From positions 1,297,501 through 1,361,500 of the forward strand of contig CP099863.1 of NCBI GenBank assembly GCA_024134725.1: a stretch of DNA of 64,000 nucleotides, written 5' to 3'. The stretch's first letter is position 1, and every line of letters starts with the position of its first letter. The DNA comes from Bacillus sp. 1780r2a1. GTDB taxonomy: Bacteria; Bacillota; Bacilli; Bacillales; Bacillaceae_H. Under the pieces are notes generated by a model. The model saw nothing but the letters and a program-made list of their open reading frames with translations. It was not told where the DNA came from and did not search any database. Positions 15,101 through 25,329 of this stretch are shown one piece after another. The position numbers were made by a program, and so were the translations under genes.

Positions 15101-18100
15101 TTATAGTACGTTAAAATATTTAGCTTCTGGATGAGCAAACACAAGCGCCGTAACAGAAGCTTCAGGCTCCATCATAAAGCCATCAGTGAGCTCAATGCCC
15201 ACATCTTCAGGCTGAATCAATTTAAACAGCTTTGCTTGGTCTTCTAAGTCTGGACATGCTGGGTAGCCAAAAGAGAATCGCTGTCCTTGATACTTAGCAG
15301 AAAATCTTTCTGCCATAGTAAAGTCCGGAGAGTCAGGGAAGCCCCAGCGGTCTCGAATTTGTTGGTGAACACGTTCTGCTAACCCTTCTGCTAGTTCAAG
15401 TGCCAGCGCTTGGAAAACGTGACTCTTTAGAAACTCACCATTTTCTTTAAACTGGGCAGCACGTTCGCGGATTCCTGTACCGGCTGTAACTGAGAAGAAG
15501 CAGACGTAATCCATTTCTTTTTCAACAGGCTTAGCAAAATCAGATAAGCACAGGAATTGTCCTTTCTCTTGACGTGGGAACGTGAAGCGCTCAATTTCTG
15601 TTTTTTGGTCAGCAGGGTCATAAATCACTAAATCATTCCCATCAGATTGTGCAGGGAAGAATTGATAAATAACAGCCGGCTTAATTAAGTTTTCTTTTAG
15701 AGCTAATTCCAGCAGTTCATCTACGGTTTCTTTTAACTGAACGGCTCGTTCATCTTTTTCAGCAAGCAATTTATTAACTTTACCTTTAAGTCCTAAATGA
15801 TGGCCTAAAAGCATTTGCCAGTTAATGTAAGGTAAAACTTGAGCTAAGTCGTAATGCTTCACAACGTGACGTTTTAAGTCGGATGGTCTAAACACCGGAG
15901 CATCCGTTGATACAGCAGACCTTTGTAACACAGCTGTTGCAGTTGTGCTTTCTTGTTGTTTTCGTTCTTTAAACAATACTTTCTTTTCTTGACGAACTTT
16001 CAAATCTTCAAGAAGCTGAGTAATCTCTTCTTTGTTCTGCAGCTTATTGGCAAGAGAAAGGCCATCCATTGCGTCTTTAGCATATAGAACAGCACCTTCA
16101 TATTCAGGCGCAATTTTAAAATCAGTAAACTTACGAGACAAAGCAGCGCCTCCTACCATAATAGGCACGTTGATCTTAGACTGAGTAAGATCTTGTGCTG
16201 TTAATACCATCTGCTGAGCAGATTTCACTAACAGGCCAGATAACCCAATAATATCAGGCTTTTCTTTTTGTACAGCTTCAATAAGCTGTTGAGGAGTTAC
16301 TTTGATGCCCAAATCGACCACTTTAAAGCCGTTGTTGCTTAAAATAATGTCGACTAAGTTTTTACCGATATCGTGAACATCGCCTTTAACCGTGGCTAAA
16401 ATCACTTTCCCTTTACCAGAATCGTTTTCTGATGCTTCCATATGCGGTTCTAAAAAGGCAACGGATGCTTTCATAACTTCCGCACTTTGGAGAACTTCGG
16501 CGACGATTAGCTGGTTATCATTAAATAAGCGCCCAACTTCTGCCATTCCATTCATTAATGGACCGTTAATAATATCCAATGGGTCATTATATTTGGTAAG
16601 CGCTTCTTGGAGGTCTGGTAGCAGTCCTTCTTTTGTTCCTTCTACAATATACATAGCTAAACGTTCTTCAAGGTTTAAATTTGATACTTCGATTTTTGAT
16701 TCTTTCTTTTTATCACGATAAAAGTCTGTAAACATGCTTAGCGTCTCATCATTAGTCGTAAACAGGAGCGCATCTGCTAACTTAATTTCTGCTTCAGGAA
16801 TAGACGCATAGCGCTCTAACTTTTCTGTGTTAACAATGGCATAGTCAAGGCCAGCTTGCGTACAGTGATAAAGGTATACAGCATTTAGCACTTCACGTCC
16901 AACAGGCGGCAAGCCAAACGATACGTTACTCACACCGAGAATGGTTTGACAGTCAGGCAATGCTTCTTTTATCATTTTAATTCCTTTTACCGTTTCTTCT
17001 GCAGAGCCAATATACTGTTCATCACCTGTACCAACAGGGAAAACAAGAGGATCGAAAATAATATCTTTAGGGTTGAATCCGTGTTTTTGAACTAGTAAAT
17101 CGTGTGAGCGCTTTGCGATTTCAAGCTTTCGTTCAGCGGTAACTGCCATACCTTCTTCATCAATTGTACCCACGACAAGAGCAGCACCAAATTTTTTCAC
17201 AAGTGGTAAAATGGCATCAAATCGCTCTTCACCATCTTCTAAGTTAATGGAATTAATAATTGCTTTCCCTTGTGAGTAGGTGAGAGCACGCTCAATTACG
17301 GCTTCATCGGTTGAATCGATAACAAGAGGCACTTTGACTTTCTTTACCACCTCTTGGATAAATAGCTCCATATCTTCAATTTCATCGCGATCTGGATCGG
17401 CTAAGCAGATATCAATCACGTGTGCACCATTTTTTACTTGAGCACGCGCGATTTCAGAAGCTTCTTCAATCTTTCCTTCTGCAATGAGACGTTTAAATTT
17501 ACGTGAGCCAATAACGTTTGTACGTTCACCTACAAATAAAGGGCGCATCGAGTCGTCATAAATTAATGACTCAATTCCAGAAACTGCGTGGTTATGCTCA
17601 GTTCGGTCTAATGGACGAGGAGCGACGTCTTTCACCGCATCAGCTAACGCTTTAATGTGAGCAGGCGTAGTACCACAACAACCACCAACAAAATTTAGCC
17701 AACCTTTATCCGCAAAGCTTTTAATTTTTTGAGCAAGAAGTTCAGGTGATTCATGATAGTTACCTTCTTCATCTGGAAGACCAGCGTTTGGGTAGCAGCT
17801 AACAGCAGATGTTGCTAATTCAGATAAAGAGCGAATATGATCAGTCATAAATTCAGGACCTGTAGCACAGTTTAAGCCAACAGATAGGGGCTTGATATGC
17901 TCTAAAGATAGATAGAAAGATTCAATATCTTGGCCTGCCAGCGTTGTTCCCATTGGTTCGATTGTTCCTGAAATCATAATAGGCAGCTCTTTGTTTGCTG
18001 CTTCAAATGCAGCTGTAATTCCTAAGAAAGCTGCTTTTACGTTTAGCATATCCTGACATGTTTCCACAAGAAGGAGGTCAACGCCACCGTCTAGCAATCC

Positions 18101-18544
18101 ACGAACCTGCTCTTCGTACGACTCAACGAGTTCTTGAAAAGTAATTCCACCCGTTACGGAAAGTGTTTTCGTTGTTGGGCCAATAGCTCCAGCTACAAAC
18201 CTTGGCCATTCAGGCGTTGAAAACTTATCCCTTGCTGCAACGGCTAGTTTTACCGCTTCGATGTTTAGTTCGTAGGCAAGGTGGCCTAAATCGTACTCAT
18301 CTAACACAATAGAAGTAGAACCAAACGTATTGGTCTCAATAATATCAGCACCTGCAGCGAAATATTCTTCATGAATACGCTGAATAACGTGAGGAGCTGT
18401 TCGTGTTAAATATTCATTACAACCATCGTATTCTTCGCCACCGAAATCATCAGCTGTTAAATTGGCGTCTTGAATCATTGTTCCCATTGCACCATCAATG
18501 ACTAATATTCGCTTCTGTAATTGTTCTTGAATTAGTGAGGTCAT
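15101..18544 (-). CDS. metH: Cobalamin-dependent methionine synthase MetH
   Basis: MetH transfers the methyl group of 5-methyltetrahydrofolate to homocysteine through methylcobalamin. The 1147-residue protein has all four modules. A homocysteine-binding domain (about 1-320) has zinc cysteines in GLNCATG and [11 protein letters not shown] (Cys289, Cys290). A pterin-binding domain (about 340-600) follows. The cap plus B12 domain (about 640-870) has the lower-ligand motif DVHDIGKN with His724. The SAM reactivation domain (about 920-1147) contains RFSFGYPACPD. Its ATG directly abuts the yitJ stop (TAAATG), so the two are one operon, probably translationally coupled and controlled by the SAM riboswitch ahead of yitJ. 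The N-terminal domain duplicates the one in YitJ. Confidence 0.98.
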   Translation of the reverse strand: MTSLIQEQLQKRILVIDGAMGTMIQDANLTADDFGGEEYDGCNEYLTRTAPHVIQRIHEEYFAAGADIIETNTFGSTSIVLDEYDLGHLAYELNIEAVKLAVAARDKFSTPEWPRFVAGAIGPTTKTLSVTGGITFQELVESYEEQVRGLLDGGVDLLLVETCQDMLNVKAAFLGITAAFEAANKELPIMISGTIEPMGTTLAGQDIESFYLSLEHIKPLSVGLNCATGPEFMTDHIRSLSELATSAVSCYPNAGLPDEEGNYHESPELLAQKIKSFADKGWLNFVGGCCGTTPAHIKALADAVKDVAPRPLDRTEHNHAVSGIESLIYDDSMRPLFVGERTNVIGSRKFKRLIAEGKIEEASEIARAQVKNGAHVIDICLADPDRDEIEDMELFIQEVVKKVKVPLVIDSTDEAVIERALTYSQGKAIINSINLEDGEERFDAILPLVKKFGAALVVGTIDEEGMAVTAERKLEIAKRSHDLLVQKHGFNPKDIIFDPLVFPVGTGDEQYIGSAEETVKGIKMIKEALPDCQTILGVSNVSFGLPPVGREVLNAVYLYHCTQAGLDYAIVNTEKLERYASIPEAEIKLADALLFTTNDETLSMFTDFYRDKKKESKIEVSNLNLEERLAMYIVEGTKEGLLPDLQEALTKYNDPLDIINGPLMNGMAEVGRLFNDNQLIVAEVLQSAEVMKASVAFLEPHMEASENDSGKGKVILATVKGDVHDIGKNLVDIILSNNGFKVVDLGIKVTPQQLIEAVQKEKPDIIGLSGLLVKSAQQMVLTAQDLTQSKINVPIMVGGAALSRKFTDFKIAPEYEGAVLYAKDAMDGLSLANKLQNKEEITQLLEDLKVRQEKKVLFKERKQQESTTATAVLQRSAVSTDAPVFRPSDLKRHVVKHYDLAQVLPYINWQMLLGHHLGLKGKVNKLLAEKDERAVQLKETVDELLELALKENLIKPAVIYQFFPAQSDGNDLVIYDPADQKTEIERFTFPRQEKGQFLCLSDFAKPVEKEMDYVCFFSVTAGTGIRERAAQFKENGEFLKSHVFQALALELAEGLAERVHQQIRDRWGFPDSPDFTMAERFSAKYQGQRFSFGYPACPDLEDQAKLFKLIQPEDVGIELTDGFMMEPEASVTALVFAHPEAKYFNVL

Positions 18545-20383
18545 TTAGTTCTTCCTTTCTGTCGTTACAAGTTGTTTATCGTTAATATAACGAGTTAAAA
18601 TCTCAGTCATTTCGTAGCGCATAAATGGTGTAATCAAATAGATACCGTTAAATAATTCATATGCAGTATCGATTAAGTTTTTTGCGATTGCTAATCCTTC
18701 AATTTCACCTTTAATTCGATCTTCTCCAGTAGCATCCATGCGTGCTAAAATATCTTCCGACAATTTGATTCCCGGTACTTCATGATGAATAAAGCGAGCA
18801 TTACGAGCACTTGTGAGAGGCATGATGCCGATATAAATTGGAGCATCTAAGTGCTTTGTTGCTTCGTAAACTTCTTCAATTTGTTTTGTTGAGTAAAGCG
18901 GCTGCGTAATAAAATAATGAGCACCGCATGAAATTTTCTTTTCAAGTCTGACAACTGCACGATCTAAATGTCGGACGTTTGGGTTAAATGCCGCTGCAAT
19001 TGAAAAATTAGTTTTTTGTCCAAGCGGCTTTCCTGAATAAGATAACCCTTCATTAAATTGGGCAATTAAGCTAATTAAATCGAATGAAGAGACGTCATAA
19101 ACGGACGTAGCTCCTGGGAAATCTCCAATCTTTGATGGATCTCCTGTAATGGCTAATACTTGATTAATGCCAAGCGTATGAAGCCCCATTAAGTGAGATT
19201 GAAGTCCAATTAAGTTACGATCACGACAAGTAATATGAACAAGCGGTCGAGCATCCGTTTGTTGCTGCATAAGGGATGCCATTGCTAAGTTGCTGACTCG
19301 AGGTGATGCAAGAGAATTATCTGCAAGTGTAACCGCATCAACACCAGCCTGATGAAGAGCTTTTGCACCCTCTAGAAATTTTGTTGGTCCAAGCTGCTTG
19401 GGTGGATCAAGCTCAACGATAATTGAGCGTCGCTCTTTCACAAGATCATGCAGGTGTGGTTCTTTTGTTTGCTCTTGCTCTTTGATTTCTACAAGTGGTC
19501 TAATCTTTACTGTTTTTTGCGTAATAGGCTTTTCATGCTTTAATGCTTGTGACATCGCTTGAACATGAGCCGGCGTAGTGCCGCAACAACCACCCACTAA
19601 ACGAACGCCTTGATTGCGAAAAGCTTTTGCACTTTCAACGAAATAATCTTCGTTTGTAGCATACTCTACTTTTCCTTCTACGTAAGCTGGTAAGCTTGCG
19701 TTTGGATAAGCTGATAAGAAAGCACGATTTAAAAGCGGCACTTCTTCAAGGGATTGAATCATATGGGAAGGACCTAATCGACAGTTCAGGCCCACAACAT
19801 CTGCACCTAAAGATTCTAATTCTTGAAATGCATCATAAAGGGATGCACCGTTTTGTAATACACCAATATCATGAAGTGAAACATGTGTAATAATCGGTTT
19901 TGATGTTTCTTTTCTAGCCAAAGATAATACGGTTTTTAACTCTTCAAAATCGTAGTATGTTTCAAATAACAATCCATCAACGCCTTCATTTAACAACCAA
20001 AAAAGCTGTTCGCGTATACTTCTCTTTACTTCTTCTGTTGAGATGGCGTTTTTTTGAAATGAGCGAATACCTCCTAATGTACCGACCACGTATGCGTCTT
20101 TCTTCGCAGCTTGCTTGGCAATCTGAACAGCTGCAACGTTAATATCTTTGACAGCGTCTTCTAAACCATATCGTGCAAGCTTTTGATAGTTAGCAGCATA
20201 TGTGTTGGTTTGAATGACATCTGCACCCGCTTCTACATATGCACGATGAATGCGATGAATTTCTTCTTTCTTTGTGATGTTTAACTCTTCAAAGCAACTA
20301 TCAATTCCATGTGAATACAGAAGGGTACCAGTTGCACCATCTCCTATTAAAATGCGTGATTGTAAATCTTCAAGTAACCCCAT
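18545..20383 (-). CDS. yitJ: Bifunctional homocysteine S-methyltransferase / methylenetetrahydrofolate reductase
   Basis: The 612-residue fusion has an N-terminal cobalamin-independent-looking homocysteine methyltransferase domain (about 1-290) with zinc cysteines in GLNCRLG and [11 protein letters not shown], and a C-terminal MetF-like 5,10-methylenetetrahydrofolate reductase domain (about 320-612) with FAD/folate-site segments such as [15 protein letters not shown] and [15 protein letters not shown]. The reductase makes the 5-methyl-THF that MetH uses, so the operon couples supply and use. The ATG follows TAAGGAGGTTTTCAA. The upstream SAM riboswitch represses it when SAM is plentiful. B. 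subtilis YitJ has the same domain order; its riboswitch is a standard example. Confidence 0.96.
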   Translation of the reverse strand: MGLLEDLQSRILIGDGATGTLLYSHGIDSCFEELNITKKEEIHRIHRAYVEAGADVIQTNTYAANYQKLARYGLEDAVKDINVAAVQIAKQAAKKDAYVVGTLGGIRSFQKNAISTEEVKRSIREQLFWLLNEGVDGLLFETYYDFEELKTVLSLARKETSKPIITHVSLHDIGVLQNGASLYDAFQELESLGADVVGLNCRLGPSHMIQSLEEVPLLNRAFLSAYPNASLPAYVEGKVEYATNEDYFVESAKAFRNQGVRLVGGCCGTTPAHVQAMSQALKHEKPITQKTVKIRPLVEIKEQEQTKEPHLHDLVKERRSIIVELDPPKQLGPTKFLEGAKALHQAGVDAVTLADNSLASPRVSNLAMASLMQQQTDARPLVHITCRDRNLIGLQSHLMGLHTLGINQVLAITGDPSKIGDFPGATSVYDVSSFDLISLIAQFNEGLSYSGKPLGQKTNFSIAAAFNPNVRHLDRAVVRLEKKISCGAHYFITQPLYSTKQIEEVYEATKHLDAPIYIGIMPLTSARNARFIHHEVPGIKLSEDILARMDATGEDRIKGEIEGLAIAKNLIDTAYELFNGIYLITPFMRYEMTEILTRYINDKQLVTTERKN

Positions 20384-20451
20384 TTGAAAACCTCCTTAAA
20401 CGTTCTATTTCATCTGTTATCAGTTGTATTCAAATAAAAAATGAATAAACA

Positions 20452-20480
20452 AGAAAAAGCCTTCTGTAAGAAGAAGGCTT
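20452..20480 (-). terminator. SAM-riboswitch expression-platform terminator
   Basis: AAGCCTTCT/AGAAGGCTT stem with a 6-nt loop; on the minus strand it is followed by a T run, between the aptamer and yitJ. Confidence 0.88.
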
Positions 20481-20489
20481 GACTGCTTC

Positions 20490-20592
20490 TTCTTATCTTC
20501 CAAGCGATTTGCTTGCTGGATTTAGCACCATGTCATTTCGACTGGTTGCTGAGGTTTCAAAGGGCCAGTCCCTCCACCTCTCGTGATAAGAA
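20490..20592 (-). promoter_or_regulatory. SAM-I (S-box) riboswitch
   Basis: Read on the minus strand it carries the S-box core: CTTATCACGAGAGGTGGAGG at the 5' side, GACTGGCCC, GAAACCTCAGCAACC, GGTGCTAAATCC and the closing GAAGATAAG, in the conserved order. It lies about 110 bases upstream of yitJ with a terminator between. Binding of S-adenosylmethionine should favour termination and shut off yitJ-metH. Confidence 0.97.
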
Positions 20593-20753
20593 TCCATATA
20601 TTAGTACTATTTTAGTTCATCATAATTAGTACAGAGTTGTATTTGTTCAAAAAACGAACGATAAAGATGAAATTTAATCTTATTATCTAATTTATCTGAT
20701 TTTTTTATATTATACAAGACAATTTCGAAAATTTCATTAATAAATCATAAAAA

Positions 20754-20782
20754 TCCCCACTTCAACTTGTAAGAAGTGGGGA
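20754..20782 (-). terminator. Terminator after the aldo/keto reductase gene
   Basis: TCCCCACTT/AAGTGGGGA stem with an 11-nt loop; the plus-strand A run at 20748-20753 gives a T run on the minus strand. Confidence 0.8.
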
Positions 20783-20835
20783 AGGATACATTGAATTAAT
20801 TTGTTAAGGTCTCCATGTTAAAAAAGAAGCTAGTA

Positions 20836-21738
20836 TTAATCAACAGGTCGTCCTTTAGAAGCTTCTAAAATTTGGAACCACTGCATGCGGTTCATTTCTA
20901 AATCCAACGCGTCAATTGCAGCGTCAATTCGATTCATCTTTCCAGAGCCCACAATCGGCATAATAGTAGCTGGATGAGCCAGTAGCCAAGCATAGGCAAC
21001 TTGATCTAATGATTTTGCACCAATTTCTTCGCCGATTTCGATTAGCTTGTTTCGTACGCGAATAGAGCGCTCATCTTCAGCGGTGAAGATGGATCCACCG
21101 CCTAGTGGTGACCAAGCCATCGGTGCTATCTTATGTTGCTGACATTGTTCAATTGTGCCTTCTTCAAAATGATTTAAATAAGTAGGCGAGATTTCAATTT
21201 GATTCGTAATGAGTGGAAAAGGTAAAAATGACTGGAGTAAGTCAAACTGTGAACGTTTAAAGTTGGATACTCCAAAGTAACGAACTTTTCCTTCTTCTTT
21301 AAGCTGGATAAACGCATCCGCAACTTCTTGTGGATTCATAAAAGGATCTGGACGGTGGATGAGTAAAACATCTACATAATCCGTATTTAAATTTTTGAGC
21401 GACTGATTGGCGCTGTTAATAATATGTTGTTTGCTTGTATCATAAAAATTAATTTTACGCTCTGGATATTTATCAGACGTTAGTTTAATGCCACATTTTG
21501 TAACAAGCTGCATGGATTCACGTAAAGAAGGTTTTTGCGCTAACGCTTGCCCAAATAAACCTTCACAGCTGTAGTCACCATAAATATTTGCGTGATCAAA
21601 TGTAGTGATACCTTTCTCTAAGCATTGTTCAATGAGAGTTTGCGTATCGCTTGTTGATAAATTCCAATCGGCTAAACGCCATAACCCATGAATAATTCTT
21701 GAGAATTTTAAGTCTTCGGCTAATTGTACGTACTGCAT
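20836..21738 (-). CDS. Aldo/keto reductase (YcsN/YdhF type)
   Basis: A cytosolic NADPH-dependent oxidoreductase of 300 residues with the TIM-barrel aldo/keto reductase signature. The catalytic tetrad is visible: Asp in FDHANIYGDY together with its Tyr, Lys in LVTKCGIK, and His in LLIHRPDPF. The cofactor region near the end holds PIVGSGKMNRIDAA. Length and start (MQYVQLAEDLKFSRIIHG) match B. subtilis YcsN and E. coli YdhF. The gene stands alone with its own terminator. Natural substrate unknown, likely a carbonyl compound. Confidence 0.88.
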   Translation of the reverse strand: MQYVQLAEDLKFSRIIHGLWRLADWNLSTSDTQTLIEQCLEKGITTFDHANIYGDYSCEGLFGQALAQKPSLRESMQLVTKCGIKLTSDKYPERKINFYDTSKQHIINSANQSLKNLNTDYVDVLLIHRPDPFMNPQEVADAFIQLKEEGKVRYFGVSNFKRSQFDLLQSFLPFPLITNQIEISPTYLNHFEEGTIEQCQQHKIAPMAWSPLGGGSIFTAEDERSIRVRNKLIEIGEEIGAKSLDQVAYAWLLAHPATIMPIVGSGKMNRIDAAIDALDLEMNRMQWFQILEASKGRPVD

Positions 21739-21936
21739 ATATTCACCCTTTTCAAAATGACTAGATAGTAAATTCGCTTTGATTATAACAGATAGATAAA
21801 GCGATTACATCTTTAAAGACTCGTCTTTTTTACTTTGTCCTCTCATATAGTTTAGTACAAGCTACTTTTCTGCGCGATAAAATCCGTTGGTATAAACAAT
21901 AAAAGTGGTGGATTCAAAGAAAATGAGGTGGAGGAC

Positions 21937-22965
21937 TTGACGAAATGGAAGCTGACGCTGCAAGTAGCTGCTACCTATATTGGCACTGTAGTAGGAGCAG
22001 GCTTTGCAACAGGGAAAGAAATTGTGCAATTTTTTACTCAATATGGCTCAATCGGTTTATTTGGGATTTTAATTAGTGGGCTGTTCTTTATTTGGTTAGG
22101 AGCAAAAATGATGCTCATTGCACAATCAATTGATGCAACGTCTTATCAAGCATTAAATACGCATTTATTCGGTTCGTTTATGGGGAAACTTATCAATGGC
22201 TTTACCGTTATTATTCTATTTGGAGTCACATCGGTTATGCTAGCAAGTACGGGAGCGATTGGAGCTGAGCAGCTTGGGCTTTGGCCTCAAGTAGGAATGC
22301 TCCTGACAATTGGGCTAGCATACATATCCGTTTCAAAAGGAATAAATGGTCTACTGCTTGTTAATTCGCTTGTAGTGCCCATGATGCTTGCTTTTTCAAT
22401 CTTAATCTTTATTCCACACTTCCCACACTTTTCATTTTTACAAGTATCAACGGCTCATTTTCAAGGGGAGTGGAACTGGCTGATTAGCCCTTTTTTGTAT
22501 GTAGCCCTTAATTTAGCACTAGCACAAGCTGTTCTTGTTCCTTTGGGGAGTGAAGTCAAAGATCGAAAAGTCATTAAAAACGGTGCAGTTTTAGGTGGTA
22601 TCGGATTAACTTTTATGATGGTGGCTACGCATTTAGCTCTTTCGAACTTGCCATATGCATACCACTTGGATATTCCAATGAGTGAAGTCGTAAAACATAT
22701 TGGTGTCTTCGTTAATTGGCTCTTTTTACTAGTAGTTTTTGGTGAGATTTTTACCACACTAATTGGAAATGTATTTGGAATTGCTAGACAAATCCAATCC
22801 ATATTGCCAATTTCAAATCAGCGAGCATTTGTCTTTATCTTTGCGCTGTGTTTTCTCGTTGCACAGGTTGGATATGGAGAATTGTTGAAGGTTCTTTATC
22901 CAATATTTGGTTATATTGGATTAGGGCTTTTGGTTATGCTTTGTATTAAAAAAGAAAAAAGGTGA
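21937..22965 (+). CDS. ykvI: YkvI family membrane protein
   Basis: A polytopic membrane protein of about 342 residues with ten or so hydrophobic segments. The N-terminal 'YIGTVVGAGFATGKEIVQFF' region (split as TYIGTVVGAGFATG and KEIVQFF) is the hallmark of the YkvI family, which is distantly related to amino acid permeases of the APC type. In B. subtilis ykvI lies next to the que operon; here it has moved to the other side of the methionine genes. I chose TTG 21937 with GAGGTG seven bases upstream; GTG 21928 is in frame and overlaps that RBS. Substrate unknown. Confidence 0.82.
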   Translation: MTKWKLTLQVAATYIGTVVGAGFATGKEIVQFFTQYGSIGLFGILISGLFFIWLGAKMMLIAQSIDATSYQALNTHLFGSFMGKLINGFTVIILFGVTSVMLASTGAIGAEQLGLWPQVGMLLTIGLAYISVSKGINGLLLVNSLVVPMMLAFSILIFIPHFPHFSFLQVSTAHFQGEWNWLISPFLYVALNLALAQAVLVPLGSEVKDRKVIKNGAVLGGIGLTFMMVATHLALSNLPYAYHLDIPMSEVVKHIGVFVNWLFLLVVFGEIFTTLIGNVFGIARQIQSILPISNQRAFVFIFALCFLVAQVGYGELLKVLYPIFGYIGLGLLVMLCIKKEKR

Positions 22966-22997
22966 CTCTGCAGGTAAATGAAAATGTGTTAAAAAGT

Positions 22998-23026
22998 GTG
23001 ACAACTCTTGAAGCCTCTGTTATAAT
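22998..23026 (+). promoter_or_regulatory. Sigma-A promoter of the rib operon
   Basis: GTGACA (22998-23003) and TATAAT (23021-23026) with a 17-base spacer, about 35 bases upstream of the FMN aptamer. Confidence 0.8.
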
Positions 23027-23060
23027 AAGGACAAATTCGACAGATAGTGTCGACATAAAT

Positions 23061-23202
23061 ATCCTTCGGGGTCGGGTGTAAGTCCCAACCGGCGGTGATA
23101 AGGCAATGCCTTTAAGCCCGTGACCCGTTTTCGAATTTTTCGATAACGGTGGATCTAGTTAAAATCTAGAGCCGACAGTAAAAGTCTGGATGGGAGAAGG
23201 AT
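23061..23202 (+). promoter_or_regulatory. FMN riboswitch (RFN element)
   Basis: The closing pair ATCCTTC and GAAGGAT encloses the conserved RFN core: GGGGTCGGGTG, CCCAACCGGCGGT, AGCCCGTGACCCG, GGTGGATCTAGT, and GCCGACAGT. It controls ribE-ribBA-ribH: FMN binding should favour premature termination. Confidence 0.98.
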
Positions 23203-23222
23203 CAGGAGCACAGTGGATGTGT

Positions 23223-23251
23223 AGCGATTACATAAGCGTAATGGCTTTTTT
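23223..23251 (+). terminator. Possible extra hairpin in the rib leader
   Basis: AGCGATTAC and GTAATGGCT pair with one G-G mismatch and are followed by six T, upstream of the main leader terminator. It may be part of an alternative fold. Confidence 0.35.
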
Positions 23252-23355
23252 AGAAAACCGTTATATCCAACTGCTTATTTAGCATGTCGCAAAGTGAGAT
23301 CGCTATTAGTGCTATCTTATTTGTGGATGCTTTGTATACACTGATTCTAAAACAA

Positions 23356-23387
23356 CCCCCTTGGACATTTGTTGAAGGGGGCTTTTT
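23356..23387 (+). terminator. FMN-riboswitch terminator
   Basis: CCCCCTT/AAGGGGG stem followed by CTTTTT, about 33 bases before the ribE start; it is the expected expression platform of the FMN riboswitch. Confidence 0.88.
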
Positions 23388-23419
23388 GCGTACATTGTAT
23401 GGGGAAAGAAGGTGAAAGA

Positions 23420-24076
23420 ATGTTTACAGGAATTATTGAAGAAATTGGTCAAGTGAAACAAATTAACAAAGGAAAAGAAGCAATTGTATTAACTATTGAC
23501 GCAGGTGTTGTCTTACAGGACGTTTCGCTGGGAGACAGTATTGCAGTCAATGGTGTATGTCTGACAGTAACGTCATTTTCAGCTAATCGATTTACAGTTG
23601 ATGTGATGCCAGAAACGATTAAAGCGAGTACGCTGCACTTGTTGACAGTGGGATCAAAGGTTAACTTAGAGCGAGCGATGAGTGCAAATGGACGGTTTGG
23701 TGGTCATTTTGTGAGCGGTCATGTTGATGGTATTGGCACAATTGTGAGTAAAGAGCGCAGAGGCAATGCGGTATATTACGAAATTAAGGTAGACCCTAGT
23801 CTTCGTCACTATATGATGTTAAAAGGCTCTGTTACTGTTGATGGGACAAGCTTAACGATATTTAACGTTACGGATCATTCTTTTACAATCTCTTTAATTC
23901 CACATACTGCTAAAGAAACGATTATTGGAAGAAAAGAACGAGGAGATGTTGTGAACATTGAATGTGATATGTTAGCAAAATATATTAAAGAAATGATGAT
24001 GAAGCCTTCATCTGCTCCTGCACCGAAACCTTCCAGTATGCAAAGTTTACTTGAAAAGCATGGCTTTACAAATTAA
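23420..24076 (+). CDS. ribE: Riboflavin synthase alpha subunit
   Basis: RibE disproportionates two 6,7-dimethyl-8-ribityllumazines into riboflavin. The 218-residue protein begins [12 protein letters not shown], the invariant N-terminus, and shows two lumazine-binding repeats: the first with [11 protein letters not shown] and [14 protein letters not shown], the second with [15 protein letters not shown] 23420 follows GAAAGAAGGTGAAAG; the frame extends upstream, but that part overlaps the leader terminator. It is the first gene after the FMN riboswitch. In B. subtilis ribD would come first; it is missing here. Confidence 0.97.
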   Translation: MFTGIIEEIGQVKQINKGKEAIVLTIDAGVVLQDVSLGDSIAVNGVCLTVTSFSANRFTVDVMPETIKASTLHLLTVGSKVNLERAMSANGRFGGHFVSGHVDGIGTIVSKERRGNAVYYEIKVDPSLRHYMMLKGSVTVDGTSLTIFNVTDHSFTISLIPHTAKETIIGRKERGDVVNIECDMLAKYIKEMMMKPSSAPAPKPSSMQSLLEKHGFTN

Positions 24077-24092
24077 AAGAGAGGTGAGAAAC

Positions 24093-25286
24093 GTGTTTCA
24101 TACAGTAGAAGAAGCAATTGATGATTTGAAAAAAGGTAAAGTTGTCATCGTATGTGACGATGAAGATCGAGAAAACGAAGGAGATTTTATTTCACTAGCT
24201 GAAACAGCGACTCCCGAAGTTGTTAACTTCATGGCAACGCATGGTCGAGGCTTGATTTGTACACCAATCACGGAAGAAGTAGCTGCTAAACTAGAGCTTA
24301 ATCCTATGGTAACAACAAATACAGATATGCACGGTACCGCTTTTACTGTCAGTGTTGATCATGTATCAACGACAACAGGAATTAGTGCTCATGAGCGTTC
24401 TGCAACCATTCAAGCGTTAATTGATGATACAGCTAAGGCTGCAGATTTTCGTAGACCAGGTCACGTTTTTCCTTTAATTGCGAAAAAAGGAGGAGTGTTA
24501 CGACGTGCAGGTCATACAGAAGCTGCCGTTGACTTGGCGCTTCTTGCTGGAGGTAAGCCAGCAGGTGTTATTTGTGAAATCATGAAAGAAGATGGCACTA
24601 TGGCACGCGTAGCGGATCTTGCCGTTATTGCAGAGCAATTTGACTTAAAGATGATTACGATTAAAGATCTCATTGCATATCGTCGAAAGCATGATGAGCT
24701 TGTAAAACGCGAGGTGGCAATTCAATTACCAACTGCTTTTGGTAACTTTAAAGCAATTGGATATACAAATAAAATTGATAATAAAGAACATGTAGCTATT
24801 GTTAAAGGTGACATTAACCCTGAAGAACCTGTTCTTGTTCGCGTTCATTCTGAATGTTTAACTGGCGATATTTTTGGGTCAAAGCGATGCGATTGTGGAC
24901 CTCAGCTTCATGCCGCACTGTCAAAAATTGAAGAAGAACAATCAGGAATTCTTCTGTATATGCGTCAAGAAGGAAGAGGAATTGGATTAATAAATAAATT
25001 AAAAGCATATGAACTGCAAGAGCAAGGATATGACACGGTTGAAGCTAATGAAAAACTAGGGTTTGCTGATGATCTTCGTGAATACGGAATCGGTGCGCAA
25101 ATCTTAAAGGATTTAGGTGTGAAAAAGATGAGGCTTTTAACCAATAATCCGCGTAAAATTACCGGTTTAAAAGGTTATGACCTTGAGGTAGTTGAACGTC
25201 TTCCAATTGAAATGCCAAAGGAAGCAGAAAATGAGAAGTATTTAAATACAAAAGCCAAGAAACTTGGTCACTTACTACATTTTTAA
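24093..25286 (+). CDS. ribBA: Bifunctional DHBP synthase / GTP cyclohydrolase II
   Basis: The fused enzyme makes both precursors of lumazine: 3,4-dihydroxy-2-butanone 4-phosphate (N-terminal RibB, about 1-200, with [11 protein letters not shown] and ATHGRGLIC) and 2,5-diamino-6-ribosylamino-pyrimidinone phosphate from GTP (C-terminal RibA, about 200-397). The latter has zinc cysteines in [17 protein letters not shown] and the catalytic stretch RQEGRGIGL. The length of 397 residues fits B. subtilis RibA. The GTG start (MFHTVEEAI) has AGAGGTGAGAAAC upstream; the frame is open into ribE, but the internal ATG there lacks an RBS. Confidence 0.97.
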   Translation: MFHTVEEAIDDLKKGKVVIVCDDEDRENEGDFISLAETATPEVVNFMATHGRGLICTPITEEVAAKLELNPMVTTNTDMHGTAFTVSVDHVSTTTGISAHERSATIQALIDDTAKAADFRRPGHVFPLIAKKGGVLRRAGHTEAAVDLALLAGGKPAGVICEIMKEDGTMARVADLAVIAEQFDLKMITIKDLIAYRRKHDELVKREVAIQLPTAFGNFKAIGYTNKIDNKEHVAIVKGDINPEEPVLVRVHSECLTGDIFGSKRCDCGPQLHAALSKIEEEQSGILLYMRQEGRGIGLINKLKAYELQEQGYDTVEANEKLGFADDLREYGIGAQILKDLGVKKMRLLTNNPRKITGLKGYDLEVVERLPIEMPKEAENEKYLNTKAKKLGHLLHF

Positions 25287-25329
25287 TTGTTTACACATAA
25301 AAACATAAAAAACCTAGGAGGAATAGAAA

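Noticed and set aside
23369-23419. N-terminal extension of ribE (16 codons upstream of MFTG)
   Set aside because: The extension lies in the riboswitch terminator, and the invariant riboflavin synthase N-terminus begins at 23420 with its own RBS.
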